From NCBI GenBank assembly GCA_021904315.1, contig CM038911.1:16217390-16281389 (forward strand): a stretch of DNA of 64,000 bases, written 5' to 3'. The notes under the pieces are model-generated. The model was not told where the DNA came from, made no database searches, and was given only the letters and a program-made list of their open reading frames with translations. Shown here piece after piece: positions 1 through 12,010 of this stretch; positions within the stretch are counted from its first letter, which is position 1; each line of letters begins with the position of its first letter. Made by a program: the position numbers and the translations under genes. The stretch comes from Sphagnum magellanicum. Taxonomy: Eukaryota > Streptophyta > Sphagnopsida > Sphagnales > Sphagnaceae.

Positions 1-930
1 TTAAAAATAACCAAAACTAACCCAAAATGTGACATTCATGCATTACCAAAAAAATAAATTATAAAAAGATTATATTTGTGAGTAAAATTTTTGGGGGCTC
101 AAAGAAGGATTAGAAAATTTTTAAAATCCTAACAAACTACATTACTAGAATTCTTGGTTTTTCAAATGGTTCAAGTTGACTAATTGGTTTTTTTTTATAC
201 TAATGGATATGTCTATTTTGACTAGAAGTTCGAAACATGTATTTTTTGACCAACATATTCCCAACATGTTCAATCAAGTTGGACAACCATAATCAAATTG
301 GTCAATGGGTTTTGGTCAAAGGGGACATTTAGTGAAATTGAACATAAGAAAGTTTGACATCAGTAATCAAGATGACCAATGTTCTCTAGTTAAATGGGAC
401 ATCTTATGCCTATTACATACCTACCTCCTACCTCCTATTTGCAATTTTATAATTTACTTACCTTTATTTAGATTTAATACACCTACCTACCAATCCACCC
501 ACCTACTTGAATGCAATACATGTACTTACTTACCCACCCACATATGACCAATCAATTAGTCCAATGTTTGCTAATAAAAATAATTAGTCAAAATGATCAA
601 TCAAATAGTTCATATTTTACTAGTAAAAAATGTCACCTTAGTCACAACAAACATGTTGAAATCGATTTGTCCAAAATGATAGAGTGCTCTATTTCACTTC
701 TATCCAAATTGGATATTTTTTTACTAGATTTGTCAATAAAAAAACCAAAAAATCTACTAATGTTAATAATTATAGGTGCCACAAACTAAAATCTAGGAAA
801 ATAAACCAAAAATTTATCTAGCCAATGCAGACAATCACATGGACATCCTAAGTTACCCTTTCAATGTGTACATCATATTATATCACATGGTCAACCATAA
901 ACCTAGTTAGGGTTGGTCCACAATTTTTAA
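1..930. other. AT-rich spacer, no gene seen
   Basis: The sequence is strongly AT-rich. Short open frames at 305-547 and 511-789 have no recognisable domain and look like chance. Loose repeats of CTACC/TACC words occur at about 418-540. Nothing else is supported. Confidence 0.6.
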
Positions 931-933
931 GAG

Positions 934-1165
934 ATGCCACCGCCGCCACCACTGCCGCCACCACCACCACCACCACAACCACCATTGCCGCCACTAGTGC
1001 CACCACCACCACCACAACCCCCACTACCACCGCTGTTGCCACCATCACCACAACCCCCTCCGCCTCGCCGCCAACACCACAATTACAATTGCCACCACCA
1101 TCACCACCATCGCCATCACCACCATCACCACCACTACCATCACCATTGCCATCACCACCACCATC
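934..1165. repeat. CCA/CCG trinucleotide tract
   Basis: About 230 bp consist almost entirely of CCA, CCG, CAC and ACC triplets. Every forward frame is open and reads as poly-Pro, poly-His or poly-Thr, which is why long frames appear here. On the minus strand it lies within 10 bp downstream of the stop codon of the decayed LOR copy. It is a simple-sequence expansion, not a gene. Confidence 0.85.
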
Positions 1166-1174
1166 ATCTCTAGA

Positions 1175-2330
1175 CTATTCCATGCTCATGGCAAGAAGGA
1201 AGATGAAGGCATAATCTACACATGTGTTCACTGTTAATGAATGCTTGGGTTTCCCGAACAACTTGCCACCAGTCTCCACTTGGATCCAATGATGTTCAAT
1301 GTAATTCAAAACCCCACAAAAATGTAGTAAAATCAAATTCACATCAAGTGCATCAATTACTTCAAGGAATTATCTAAGTAGTACACTCTAAGCCTCCAAA
1401 TGGGTATGTTTGAGATCTTAACTAGATCTCACCAATTTGACATCAAGTCAACAAGAGTTGTAGAAGAGGCTAATGTTGTTCGTTGTTCCAAACTTCACGC
1501 ACCCAACCATTATATTATCACTAACATATCATACAAAGAAATAGCGCGCGTGCACCATCCACACGTGTTTTGCAATGAATTTTGCTTTCCACCTTTCTCC
1601 CTAGTAGTGACTATATATAAGATCTTGTATATGAATCAAGATGATCAAAAGCATAACACATCAATAGCAATTTTTCCATGATGGTTGAGTAATTTTTAAT
1701 ATTATATTCAAGATCAACCATGTGATCAACAGTGCAAAGATTTTTTGCACACATACCTTTGACATGGGTTGTGTTCCATGGAGAATGGTATAATCCCGCG
1801 CATGCATCTTCTTTAATTCCACTGTGTAGTCAGGCTGTTTCTCAAACAAGTTGGAAGCAAGGAAAACTTTGATAGCCATCTTCCAATATAACAACCCCCA
1901 ACAGATCTTCACGCTACAAAGGACATTAGAATCTGCAGATCCACCCAATACTTTCCATCTGCCGTGCTTCTGCAAAAAATCAAGCAATCAATTGATCCAC
2001 ACATGACAGCTCCAAATATGATTACCAGCGAGGAAACAAGATAAATATATCCATTCGCACTACAGGAACATCTAGTCATGACTGGATCACTCTCATGGAG
2101 AGATAATCATCACACTTGAAGTATAAACATCATCGGCAGGTCCCTTATATAACTTGATCATAGCAGAACCCTACTGTACAGTACATTACCTTGTCCTGGA
2201 TTCGAGCTACAATATTTCCCTGTGCATCCACCAATTGGGTTTCATATTTGGAGAACCATCCGTTGGGATTCGTGTTAAATCTCATCAGCGTAAAAATAAC
2301 AGCCCCATTTGCTGCATCAACCACGCTCAC
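1175..2330 (-). pseudogene. Decayed LURP-one-related (LOR) paralogue
   Basis: Three blocks on the minus strand match the exons of the intact neighbour at 4314-5649: exon 1 at 2190-2327, exon 2 at 1757-1969, exon 3 at 1175-1279. Exon 2 is well preserved (RWKVLGGSADSN..., FLASNLFEKQPDY) and keeps its splice sites (TTTTTTGCAG acceptor, GTATGTG donor). Three features argue for decay. The first 37 codons have no counterpart and an in-frame TGA lies just upstream of the SVVDAANG block. The exon-3 acceptor CAG|GTGGAG has become CAAG|TGGAG, so use of the remaining AG would shift the frame. Exon 3 stops after about 34 codons instead of 53. The LOR family has a tubby-like C-terminal fold. A shortened expressed form is possible but less likely. 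Confidence 0.75.
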
Positions 2331-2389
2331 AAATCATCAGTTTTAGCAGTGTTTCCTGAGGCTGGTTAAAGGCCCAACCAACCTTCATT

Positions 2390-4300
2390 GTAGGTTTGGG
2401 AATTTATTTACTAAATAAATAAATAAATAATCAATTAATATACAAAGCTTGTGCAACTTATGAGTAGAATCATATGAATTTTTTTAATATTAATTACTCA
2501 AAGTCCCTTTTCTCACAAATCAAAATAAGGAGTAAAGTGACATAGTAATAACCCTACAACAAAAACATGTTAGTTTCACCCCATTGTGATTAACATGACT
2601 ATAAAATCATTTCAACATGACTAATATGATTAACTTTCTTCATTTTGACTAACCCAAAAATCATGTATTTAATTAATTTTGAGCTTTTAAAAAATTTAAA
2701 AATTTAAAGCAATCTAAATAGCTCAAAGAAGTTTTGAAATTGCAAATTGAACCTAGTGGTCAACATGGCTCATTCATAGTCGGGGTTTCAAAAAGGAGTG
2801 TTTAGTTGAAAAAAATTTGCGAATGACAATTTAAATTTTTTGTAAATTATGCTTGGTATATTGTAACTTTGATGTATTATTGTGTTTCTATTATTAAAGT
2901 ATTGGAAAAAAATCTTTTTAAAAAATTAAATAATTATTGGATGTTGTATAAAATCTTTTTTGAGTCTTTGATTGATTTATGGTCAAATATTCATATTAGA
3001 GTTTCATACAAATGAATGCATGAAATGATGCAATTGTACAAACTTTTTGTACAAGAAAGTCATGCTTCCCTTATGTAATTACTTGTTTTTAGGTCAATTT
3101 CGTGAGAAATAAATCATACAAAAACTTCAAAATCTTGAGATTTGAAACAAAGGTCTACAAGGAAAATGATTCTTTTATTAAATGATTTGGTTAGTTTTTG
3201 TATTTATTAGGTTCAAAGTTTCTAACATTAGGTGCCAGTCACATGTGCAGGAAATAATTATGCAAAAAAAAATTTTAATTGATTAAAAAAACACATTTTG
3301 ATATTTATTGCATTTTAACTTTTAAACCATATACATGCATAATGATGTACAAATGTGAAAAATCATCGATTAATAATTCAAAATAAGATATCACAGTTTA
3401 TTTTTAATTATTCAAGATAATATGTTGCAAAAAATATCTTTCAAGAATATCTTTCTATGAAAAAATAAAAATGTTCAAAAAAGGTTTTGGTTGAATCCTT
3501 TGTCACCGTTCCCTCATTCGATTCCAATTGCTCATCACAAAATTTAAAATCTTTTCTTAACAACAAAATCTTTATTTCGCATCAGAAATCCTTTCTCAAG
3601 GACAAATTCTTTACCTTGAATTAAAAATCCTGTCTTAGCAACAAAATATTTACTTTGAACTTTCACACATTATGATTTTATTATCCCAGAAGCTTCTTTG
3701 CTTCAAAAGTGTTGTCCTCCCATGTTAGCCATGATGCAAACTTGTAGAAAGGGGCAAGCATCAACAACAAAGAAAGAAGTAAAAAAATTCCGAACAACCT
3801 TTTCAAAGCTAGGCTCAATGAAGGAAGTGACGACGCAATAAAGTTATTCGTAAAGTCAGGCAAAGACGGCACTGAGATTGGACGAGATTTCAAAACGCAG
3901 GAAAAAAAAAAGTACACTAGGCTTCAACAGGGCATGAAACTCAGTTTAGCAGCAAATTCGGTGCTAAACTGAGTTTGCCCTGTCCTTTCTTTTCCTGAAC
4001 GCTTTCAACCAATCACTGCTGCTGCTATGTGTACTGTAGCTATAAATGTTCTCAAGCCTGGTGCATTTAATCCTGAGTCTCAGTATTTCATACCCTTATT
4101 TAATAAAATAATGTCATGTGCAATCTACAAATGGATACTGAAATCCCATTGAACTATCCAATGGCGCTGTACTCAAAATCCCCAGATATACTATTTCTTT
4201 CATACATGTGATGATCCAAATTGTACATAGCTACTCAAATGTCAAGCAAAGTCTACAAATGACCAAACTTAAAAGCTCAGTTTTGCGCACTAGTTAGAAC
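2390..4300. other. Spacer between LOR copies
   Basis: AT-rich DNA without a recognisable gene. It contains runs such as ACTAAATAAATAAATAAATAA near 2410 and a more GC-balanced part at 3680-4060. The minus frame at 3681-3917 is hydrophobic but has no recognised family. The part close to 4300 is downstream of the intact LOR gene and may hold its 3' UTR. Confidence 0.5.
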
Positions 4301-4313
4301 AAGTTGGACTAAT

Positions 4314-5649
4314 TTAGAAAGCAGCACCAGGTGCACCGCCGTTGTGATTGTGATTTGCTTGCTGGTGCCTCTTCTCCATGATCATGACAAGAAGCAAAAC
4401 GAAGGCGCAATCTGCACCTGCATTCACTGTCACTGTGTACTTGGGTCTCCCGAACCACCTGCCATGAACCTCCACCTGGATCCAGAGCCACAAGGGCGAT
4501 GATGTTGAATGAAGATCAAGATCTCACACAAAATCATGTAACTAAACTCATCAAATTCATCGGATTATTACTTCAGGGGATGATCGATCGATGAGCTAAG
4601 TAGTAGTACACTCTGAGCTACTAAGGCTCCAAATGGGTGTCCGTAAGATCTCTAGATCTGGCAAACTTGACGTCGAGTCAAAAGCTGTAAAGGAGGCTTA
4701 TATTGTTCAGGGCGTCATGCACCCAGCCACTATATTATCACAAACATATCATTACAATGAAACGGCGTGCACCATCCATGACGTGCGTGTTACGCAATGA
4801 ATTCTGCTTTCTACCTTTAATCTCCTTGCAGCGCCTATAAGATCATGTCATGAATCAAGTTAATCAGAAGCATAATACATCGATAGCAGCTTCTCCATGA
4901 TGGTTGAGTAATTTCTAATATATTCAAGATCAACCATCTGATCAGCAGTCCAAAGATTTTTCGCACACATACCTCTGACATGGGTTGTGTTCCATGGAGA
5001 ATGATACAATCCGACGAACAAATGTTCCTCAACTCCACCATGTAGTCGGGCTGTTTCTCAGACAAGTTGGAAGCAAGGAAAACTTTGATAGCCGTCTTCC
5101 AATATAACAGCCCCACATAGATCTTCGCGCTAAAAAGGACATTAGAATCTGCAGATTCACCCAATACTTTCCATCTGCTCCCCTGCCAAAACAATCAATC
5201 CATGCATGGCAGCTCCAAATGTCACTCTCCACCAGAAAGGAGACAAAATACCCATTCACACTCCATGAACATCTAGTCATGACTGGATCACTCTCATGGA
5301 GAGATGATCATCACACTTGAAGTCTAAATCATCGGGCAGATCCCTCATATACCTTGATCTAAACAGAACCTTACAGTAAACACAGTAGTAAATATGTTAC
5401 CTTTTCCTGAATTCGAGCTACAATATTTCCCTGCGCATCTACCAATTGGGTTTCGTACTTCGGCATCCATCTGCTGGAATTCGTCTTATGTTTCACCAGT
5501 GTAAAAATCACAGTCCCATTTGCTGCATCAACCACGCTCCAATTCTTCGATCCTCTGCGTGTCTGGAAAAGCTTGTACTGACATGTACTTGGTACACAAT
5601 ACTGTGCTCCTATGACTGGTCCACCGATCCTCTCTGAAGGATTGGCCAT
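4314..5649 (-). CDS. LURP-one-related (LOR/DUF567) protein, 206 aa, three exons
   Basis: Exons on the minus strand are 5401-5649, 4973-5182 and 4314-4475. All junctions are phase 0: AAG|GTAACA, GGCAG|GGGAGC, GAG|GTATGTG, ATCCAG|GTGGAG. The product starts MANPSERIGGPVIGAQYC and ends GGAPGAAF, 206 residues, normal for the LURP-one family (about 200). Family marks in order are a conserved VVDAANGTVIFTL strand, YETQLVDAQGNIVARIQEK, RWKVLGESADSNVLFSAK, VFLASNLSEKQPDYMV, and near the C-terminus YTVTVNAGADCAFVLLLVMI. The family has a tubby-like beta-barrel; Arabidopsis LURP1 acts in basal defence, and most members have no known biochemical role. A TATAAATA box lies 130 bp upstream of the ATG. The neighbour at 1.2-2.3 kb is its decayed tandem copy. 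Confidence 0.87.
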
Positions 5650-5778
5650 ACTACTTTCTTATAACCAAGGCTTAGTTTGATCGCTACGAGGACGTCTCTG
5701 CGCTCTTCTTGAATGTACTCTGTGTCATCAAAGAGATAAAATTGAGAACTCTCAAAAACACTCCTAATGGGGTCGAAA

Positions 5779-5786
5779 TATTTATA
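5779..5786 (-). promoter_or_regulatory. Probable TATA box of the LOR gene
   Basis: On the minus strand TATAAATA lies 130 bp upstream of the LOR start codon, in a GC-mixed stretch. Position and sequence fit a plant core promoter with a leader of roughly 100 nt. No start-site evidence is available. Confidence 0.5.
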
Positions 5787-5789
5787 GAC

Positions 5790-7000
5790 TCCTACACATC
5801 ACAACAAACTTTTTTGGCATGTTCCCTCTAGGGCAAAGAGTGGAAACCTCTAAGAACTTGAAGCTGTTGAATTAACAAACGTCACAGGAAAAACTCTCCA
5901 AGGGAATTGTGGGACCAATATTATTTCATTGTTTGTTTATTCTAATTTCCGCATTGTGAAATAGGGGGATCATTGTATTTTCCCATTGTCAACAAACCAT
6001 TTCATGCATGTTTGACATAGGGGAAATTTTTCTTGATGGTCCCACTCGGAATGCTAAAAATTTTTGTGGTAATTTATAGAGAAACTGTGCCCAAATCCTC
6101 CCAAAAGCTTGGCAATTTCATAACTTTCTTCCTCTAAATGTAGCGTTTTTTCGAGAAATTTCCCAAAAAGTTCCCTTGACCTCAGGACTTTGTTTTTTAG
6201 CAAATCTAATGGCTAAACCGAAGAAAACGCCGGTCTTAGCGTTGGCGAACCTGTAAGTAAGAGAGAAGGATGATCATCACTGTGGAAGGTGAGGACGATC
6301 AGAAGCTGTAACAGCTTAGCATATGAGTCATCTAGCTTGGAAATGAAATTCTAAACAGTAATTCCACCCTCTTATCATGTTTGTGCCAGAACATCAATGA
6401 CGCAGAGATATTCCGTTGTGCCAGAACATCAATGACGGAGAGATATTTCGTGTAGGGTAAAGCCCTAGGGTGGGGGCATTCTCAAAATAAGGGACCTAGG
6501 ACAAGGCAATAGCCGAGTTCAGCCCCACATTTTGGGAATGTCCCTCACCCATGGGCTTTACCTACAGTAAAGCACGAGGCAAAATGTATCATGAACCAAA
6601 CCTATGAAGATCACAAAGCGTACGGATGGGATGGTTCTTATGCCTATTCCTTAATAGTGGGAGGGTTCTTACACTATATAAATAAGCATAATTTCCCCCC
6701 CACCCTTGAGGAGTAGGCAAAATATCCCTCCCAATTTCCTCAGGAGGGAAAAATTCATGGATATAAGGTGAGCTTCACATACACCACAAATTTTCTCGGC
6801 GTGCTTTACGGTATTCTAAAACTCTTTAGTCAAAAGGAACGTGAGAACCAAACGTGAGAACCACGGCGCTTACTTATACAACAGAACCCAACGAAAGCCA
6901 TCGCCGCGTGCGCATCACGTTTCCCACTTCGCTCACATATTCCACCTGTACTGACCAACACGAAACTTGTAATTGGCTCCTACGTACGTACGTAGTTTCT
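5790..7000. other. Spacer with dispersed-repeat fragments
   Basis: No gene is recognised. The stretch 6440-6720 (TAGGGTAAAGCCCTAGGGTGG..., GGGAATGTCCC, GGGCTTTACC) shares wording with 8540-8720 and 63190-63370, so it belongs to a dispersed repeat family of unknown class. The forward frame at 6854-7075 has no recognised domain. Confidence 0.5.
6381..6450. repeat. Two tandem copies of a 35-bp unit
   Basis: TTGTGCCAGAACATCAATGA is repeated at 6381 and 6416. The two 35-bp copies differ at only a few positions, which indicates a fairly recent local duplication. Confidence 0.85.
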
Positions 7001-7009
7001 TCCCGACAG

Positions 7010-7340
7010 ACTCGTAATCTGCTCTTTTGTACGCGTCTGCTTGTGGACCAGGCAGCGATTTATTCAACTTTGTAATCCGCTTTTTCGTACGCAGTTTGCG
7101 TGTGGGCCCGGAAGCGATTTAATCAAGTAAGGTCAGTTCATAATTCTAATCTCTCGGTCAGAATCACCTACGACACAGATCCATTCTGCTGTGGAATGGG
7201 CTCTTTCGTACACAGTTTGCTGGTGAGCTAGGCAGCCATTTCAACTAAGGTCCCAGTGCACCCGCGTTTCCAGAATTCTAGTCTCTTGGTCAGAATCGCG
7301 TATGACACAGATCCATTCTGGTGTGGAATGGGCGAGAGCT
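7010..7340. repeat. Degenerate tandem repeat, about 130-bp spacing
   Basis: The segment CAGAATCACCTACGACACAG near 7159 recurs as CAGAATCGCGTATGACACAG near 7291, each followed by ATCCATTCTG and TGTGGAATGGG. The motif TCGTACGCAGTTTGCGTG/TCGTACACAGTTTGCTGG recurs as well. The array is more GC-rich than its surroundings. Confidence 0.75.
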
Positions 7341-7550
7341 TGCGCATCAAGCTAAATTATGATGAAGGGTATTGAACCGACGTCCATTAATTCATAATAA
7401 AGTATGTAACTCTGGAAACTGTAAATTTCCAGGGCACATCAAGCAACTCTGAATTTGAACTTAATTTGCAAAGATCAGCAAAGCAGTTTCTGTATATTGG
7501 CTCTGCACATCAGCTACTTGCCACACTTTAAACCAGCAGGGGGTGCCAAC

Positions 7551-7880
7551 CAGTGTTGGGCAGTTCTAAGGATGAGGGACAGATGCCCATCGGTTATCAA
7601 CCCATGTATGTATGCACTTACCTGCCAGTTCTCAAAATTTTCAAATAAATGGTTTTGGTGTATAATAGTGGTTCTCAAATTGTTTAAACAGTCAAAGAAC
7701 TGGCCAAAGAATCATCAGTTCTGTGCCAGTTCTTTCATGAAGGCCATCCATTCTTTGAGGTTTTTTGAAACAACTGGAATGGACAATTCTTTGATTCTGG
7801 AACTGGCGATTCTTTGATTCTGAAATATTAAAGAACCAAACTGACGATTCTTTAAAACTTCGAAGAACTGCCCAACACTG
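7551..7880. mobile_element. hAT-type MITE, 330 bp
   Basis: The element begins CAGTGTTGGGCAGTTCT and ends with the exact reverse complement AGAACTGCCCAACACTG, giving perfect 17-bp terminal inverted repeats. CAGTGTTGG-type ends are typical of the hAT superfamily. The flanks GTGCCAAC and CTGCCAAG match at six of eight positions (core TGCCAA), as expected for an aged 8-bp target duplication. There is no transposase, so it is non-autonomous. The interior carries several diverged AAAGAACTGG / CCAGTTCTTT words in both orientations. A (CA)n tract and an A-rich tract (TAAAATAAAATAAAATAAA) follow at 7920-7970. Confidence 0.85.
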
Positions 7881-7989
7881 CTGCCAAGAGCATGTTGGTT
7901 GGATCTGCGGTTGTGCTTTTCCACACACACACACACCAACAAAAATAAAATAAAATAAAATAAAAAATTCACTTTCAAACCAGTAATTT

Positions 7990-10630
7990 TGGGTTTTCAT
8001 TTTAAGATGTCAATCTATACAGGCCGTTGTGCCTGGTGAGGTGCCTGTAAGGAATTTGGGTGAACCTGGTAGTGCTAGCCCAAAGTTCCAAACATGCATG
8101 ATGATATGTCGTTGGGAGACATCCATTACACAATGGTTTTCATGTGGATTTGCATAATGGTTAATGTTCAATTTTGCAGAATGGTTCATGTTGTAGATAA
8201 TGGGTCTTGGCAGCTGCCCAAGTTTGGGGGAGTTAGGTTGCCAAGTTATTGGGGCTTATTCCAGGGCTAGTTTGGCCTTCCCAACAGAAGGGAAAATTTC
8301 TGAAAGGCATAAAGGTCGACCCTTCTCATGTGCATTTCTAACAATAATTTCTATCAACTTCAATTTGATGTGTATTTTCATAAAGCACTTCTAAAGATTT
8401 CTTAAATTATTTGGAGGGCACCTTATATACATGAATATGCTACCTTAAGGGGTTGGTGTTAAAACCCACCCCCTCCTATACCTCCCCATTCACATATGTT
8501 TAGGTTCATCATAATGTTTGCCTTGTCTTGTACAATGGGTGACGCCCATTGCTGGGCACATCCCCAAAATGTTGGGCAAAACTCAAATATCATCTCATCG
8601 TAGGCCCTTTATTGTAGGAATTACCACACTGTGGGGCTTTACCTTATGCTTTACTCTAGAAAATTTTGAGGCCACCTTATATTGAGGAATATCCTTCCTA
8701 GGGAAAGAGTAATTTTTATACACCTACTCCTTAAGAGTGGGATGGATCTTAAGCATGCTCATGGTTTGGTTTCACTTGCTTATTTGCAGTGATGGTTTCT
8801 TATTAATGGACATACTCTTAAAATGAAAGTTGATTTGTGTATTGACAAAACTTTCATAGCACTTGAATCTTATTTTCCTCCAAAAACAATTAATCAATGC
8901 TTTGTGTAGGAATAATACACATCAGATACATTATCAAAACAGGTAGAACCTTCTGCAAAAGTTGCATCCCACAATGAGAGAGGTTGACCATTAACTTTAC
9001 TAGTAAGCTATAATGTATGAACTAAATTAAAATTGTAGTAAAGACTACATTTTTACTTGTTTGCCAACAAGATCCAATAAACATGATTTGCATGAGATCT
9101 GATTTAACAGATAGGGCCTCTAATAAGATTATATTAAAGGACACCTTTATGACTCAAAACATTGACAATGTGGGCAATCTTTATTATATTGTTACACACA
9201 ACCAATTGCAAGGTGGCCATGCATCCAAACTGCCAAAACTGATCTTGTTATTAGTAAATGGTGTTTGTATGATATTAGTTTGATATCAACACAAACCCTC
9301 AAAACAACTAGTATATGATGATAGTTAAGATTCCAAATCCTATGTGGGTATAATTTCTCTAAACATTCCTAATTCCCTTGTATTCAAGCTTTGGACGAAA
9401 TCTTGTCAACTAGCAATAATCTAAGAAAGAGCCAAAAATAAGAGTTTCTGGGTGTTCTAGTTGTGAAATTTCCAAATTAACAAAACAAATTGCCAGATTT
9501 TTGTGTTAAGTTCCAGTAGGTAGCAAACATTATAGAAGGATGCTTTAAAATATTTATACTTTCCTAGTTTTTGGAGCCAGATTTGGCTCAAATGTGTTAT
9601 GGATGAATGCCACTTTAGTTACATCATAATTTGAATGGAAAAAAAAAACATTGATTAAAAAACTTAAAATGGAAATGATTGCAAGTACAAAATTAACTAC
9701 ACAATCAACTGACATGTACACCAAACAAATTGGTACATGTGCAAACACAAATACAAGATTTACTCTCACATAGTACACCCATTAACCAAGTGGGTCCTCA
9801 AATACCAAACCACCAAATGGGTACTCAAAATTCCAAACCATGAAATGGGTACTCAAATCCCATAGAACTATCAAATGGGTGGACTCAAAATCCTCCAAAA
9901 ATTATTTTTTTTCACATATTAGATGATGCTAATTGTGAGACTTGAGAGTCCCCACCTAGACAAAGCAAAAGTTTGGTACAATAAACAATGATAATGATGC
10001 TCAAGGATTGATCAAGGATCGTGTATTGAAAACAATGATTGAAAAGGGGCACATAAGCAAGAACAAATCAACGTTTAAATAGAGGTTTTGGGATGAAGAT
10101 TACTAAGCAAAGGGGTGATCTATGCACCACTTTGTATACTGAATGATCTAAAAGTTGCATGTTCTAAATAACGAAAAGAACTTAAATCCATTTAGGTGCC
10201 ATGTTCCTTAGATCCAAAATATGAAGACCTTTATTAAATGCTCATGTGCATTTGCCAATAGTGTTGTTACTAGTTGTTTGGGTACAAATTTTTTAAGGTG
10301 TACCAAAATCTTGTCACAATGTTACCTTTTTTTGTATTTTTTATCTAGTCTTTTTTACCATGTAAAGACATATTCATGTATAATTATGATGGAATCTATA
10401 ATTTTAATGGTTTAAAATATAGTAATTTAAAAATTCTTGACAACTTTTGATTCATATTTTTTATGTGGATTAAAATATAGGGTAAAAAAGGACTACAGTA
10501 AGGAATAAGCCTTTTTCATCTTATGTGGTACACCTTAAAAGATTTTTACTCATCTATCCATATTAATCTCTACCCACTAACATTGATGACTAGCTACGTA
10601 TGAGTTTATTAAGGGTTTCGCTAAATTAGT
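7990..10630. other. Transposon-like spacer, no gene seen
   Basis: The stretch 8540-8720 shares words (GGGCTTTACCTTATGCTTTAC, GAGGAATATCC) with 6440-6720 and is a second copy of that unclassified dispersed repeat. Further on the DNA is AT-rich with no recognisable coding sequence. Near 9785-9890 the phrase AAATGGGTACTCAAAAT-type text is repeated three to four times. Confidence 0.5.
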
Positions 10631-10639
10631 TTGACCACT

Positions 10640-12010
10640 TTTTAGTCACATTCCCACTTGGTCAAATTTCTTGAAGTTTAATAATTTTGTGCATTTTGAG
10701 TGTTTTGGTCTAGGTATTGGCTTGGTTAAGGCATCAGTTGCAATGTCTAACATAAGGTAGTACTCAAAAGCTACCTCATTGGCAATCACCATCTCCCTAG
10801 CATAATGGTGTTGGATATCAATATGTTTTGTACTTTTGTGGTGGATAGGGTTCCTCATATGTGTAACGCTTCTTTGTTTTTATGTTAGAATCTTTGTGGT
10901 GACTCAAGGAATGAAGGCTAAATTGTGCAGTAGCTTCTTTAAATAGATTGTTTTTTTGGTATTAAAAAGAGCTACCATATATTTTGCCTCCATTGATGAG
11001 CATGCCACCATGAGCTTTCTTTTCTTCATCTAACTCACAATTCCATATGCTAATAGGAATGTGAAACCTATAGTGGGCCTTCAAGTTTCAATGTTGCCTC
11101 CCCAATTTAAATCTAAAAAGCTTATCAAAATCACTTTGTCATTAGGCATTCTTGAATATTATAACCACAAACCTTAAGCACCTTGCAAATATCTTGGAAC
11201 CCTTTTGGTTGACCCCCAATGTTTTAACGAGGGATCTCACATAAACTAACTAAATGATGTTCACTACATTGGAAAGGTCTAACCTAGTGGCGACCATGGC
11301 ATACATAAGGCTATCAACGAGTCCTCTATAATATGGTACACCCTTCATTGTGTCAATTACTTATGGTGTCTTTGTTGTAAAAGTCTTATAAAGCTTGCTA
11401 TTGGCTTTTAGAGTTGTAATTATAGGCTTGCAATTATCCATGTCAAAGGATTTCAAGATTTCTTTTATATACTTAGGCTAACCAAGGCTAATGGTTCCTT
11501 TGTTATGGTCTCTCATTACTTGGATTCCAAATAAATATGTGAATTCTTTTAAATTTTTCATTTCAAATTCTTGAAACAAGAATTTTTTCATTCCCTTTCT
11601 ATCTCTTTTATCTCCTTGTTGAAAATAAATAAGTCATCCACATAAAAAGCCAAGAAAACATCAAGTGACTATTGATTTTTCAATCTATAAATGATATGGT
11701 CAGGTTGACATTTATAGAAACCAAGATGTAAAAGGATAATATATATCCTTTCATTCCAAACCCTTTGGGCTTGCTTCAAGCCATAGATGGTTTTCTTGAG
11801 TTTGCAAACATAATCTTTGTGTTCCTTGTCTTTGTAATTTTCGAACTACACCATGTATATGACTTCCTGTAGCTCTCTATTCAAAAATGCACTCTTGAAA
11901 TTCATCTCGTGAATTTCAAGGTTCAATGCAACTGCCAATGCTAATAAGGTGCCAACAAGATAACACAAGCCACATCCACTTGCTTATAGAACTACTTTTG
12001 GAACAATATT
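10640..12010 (-). mobile_element. Ty1/copia retrotransposon fossil (RT and RNase H region)
   Basis: Read on the minus strand, the remnant runs from reverse transcriptase into RNase H, in the usual Ty1/copia order. Recognisable pieces are the region of copia RT with MKSAFLNRELQEVIYM wording near 11850-11910, the KLKKTIYGLKQA-type block near 11770-11800, and the RNase H tail near 10650-10860 (HKSTKHIDIQHHYAREMV, ALTKPIPR). Gag, integrase and paired LTRs were not recognised. The copy is broken in many places and looks old. Confidence 0.8.

Noticed and set aside
864-1214. Two overlapping forward frames rich in Pro, Thr and His
   Set aside because: They are translations of a CCA/CCG triplet tract; every frame is open and the composition is pure simple sequence.
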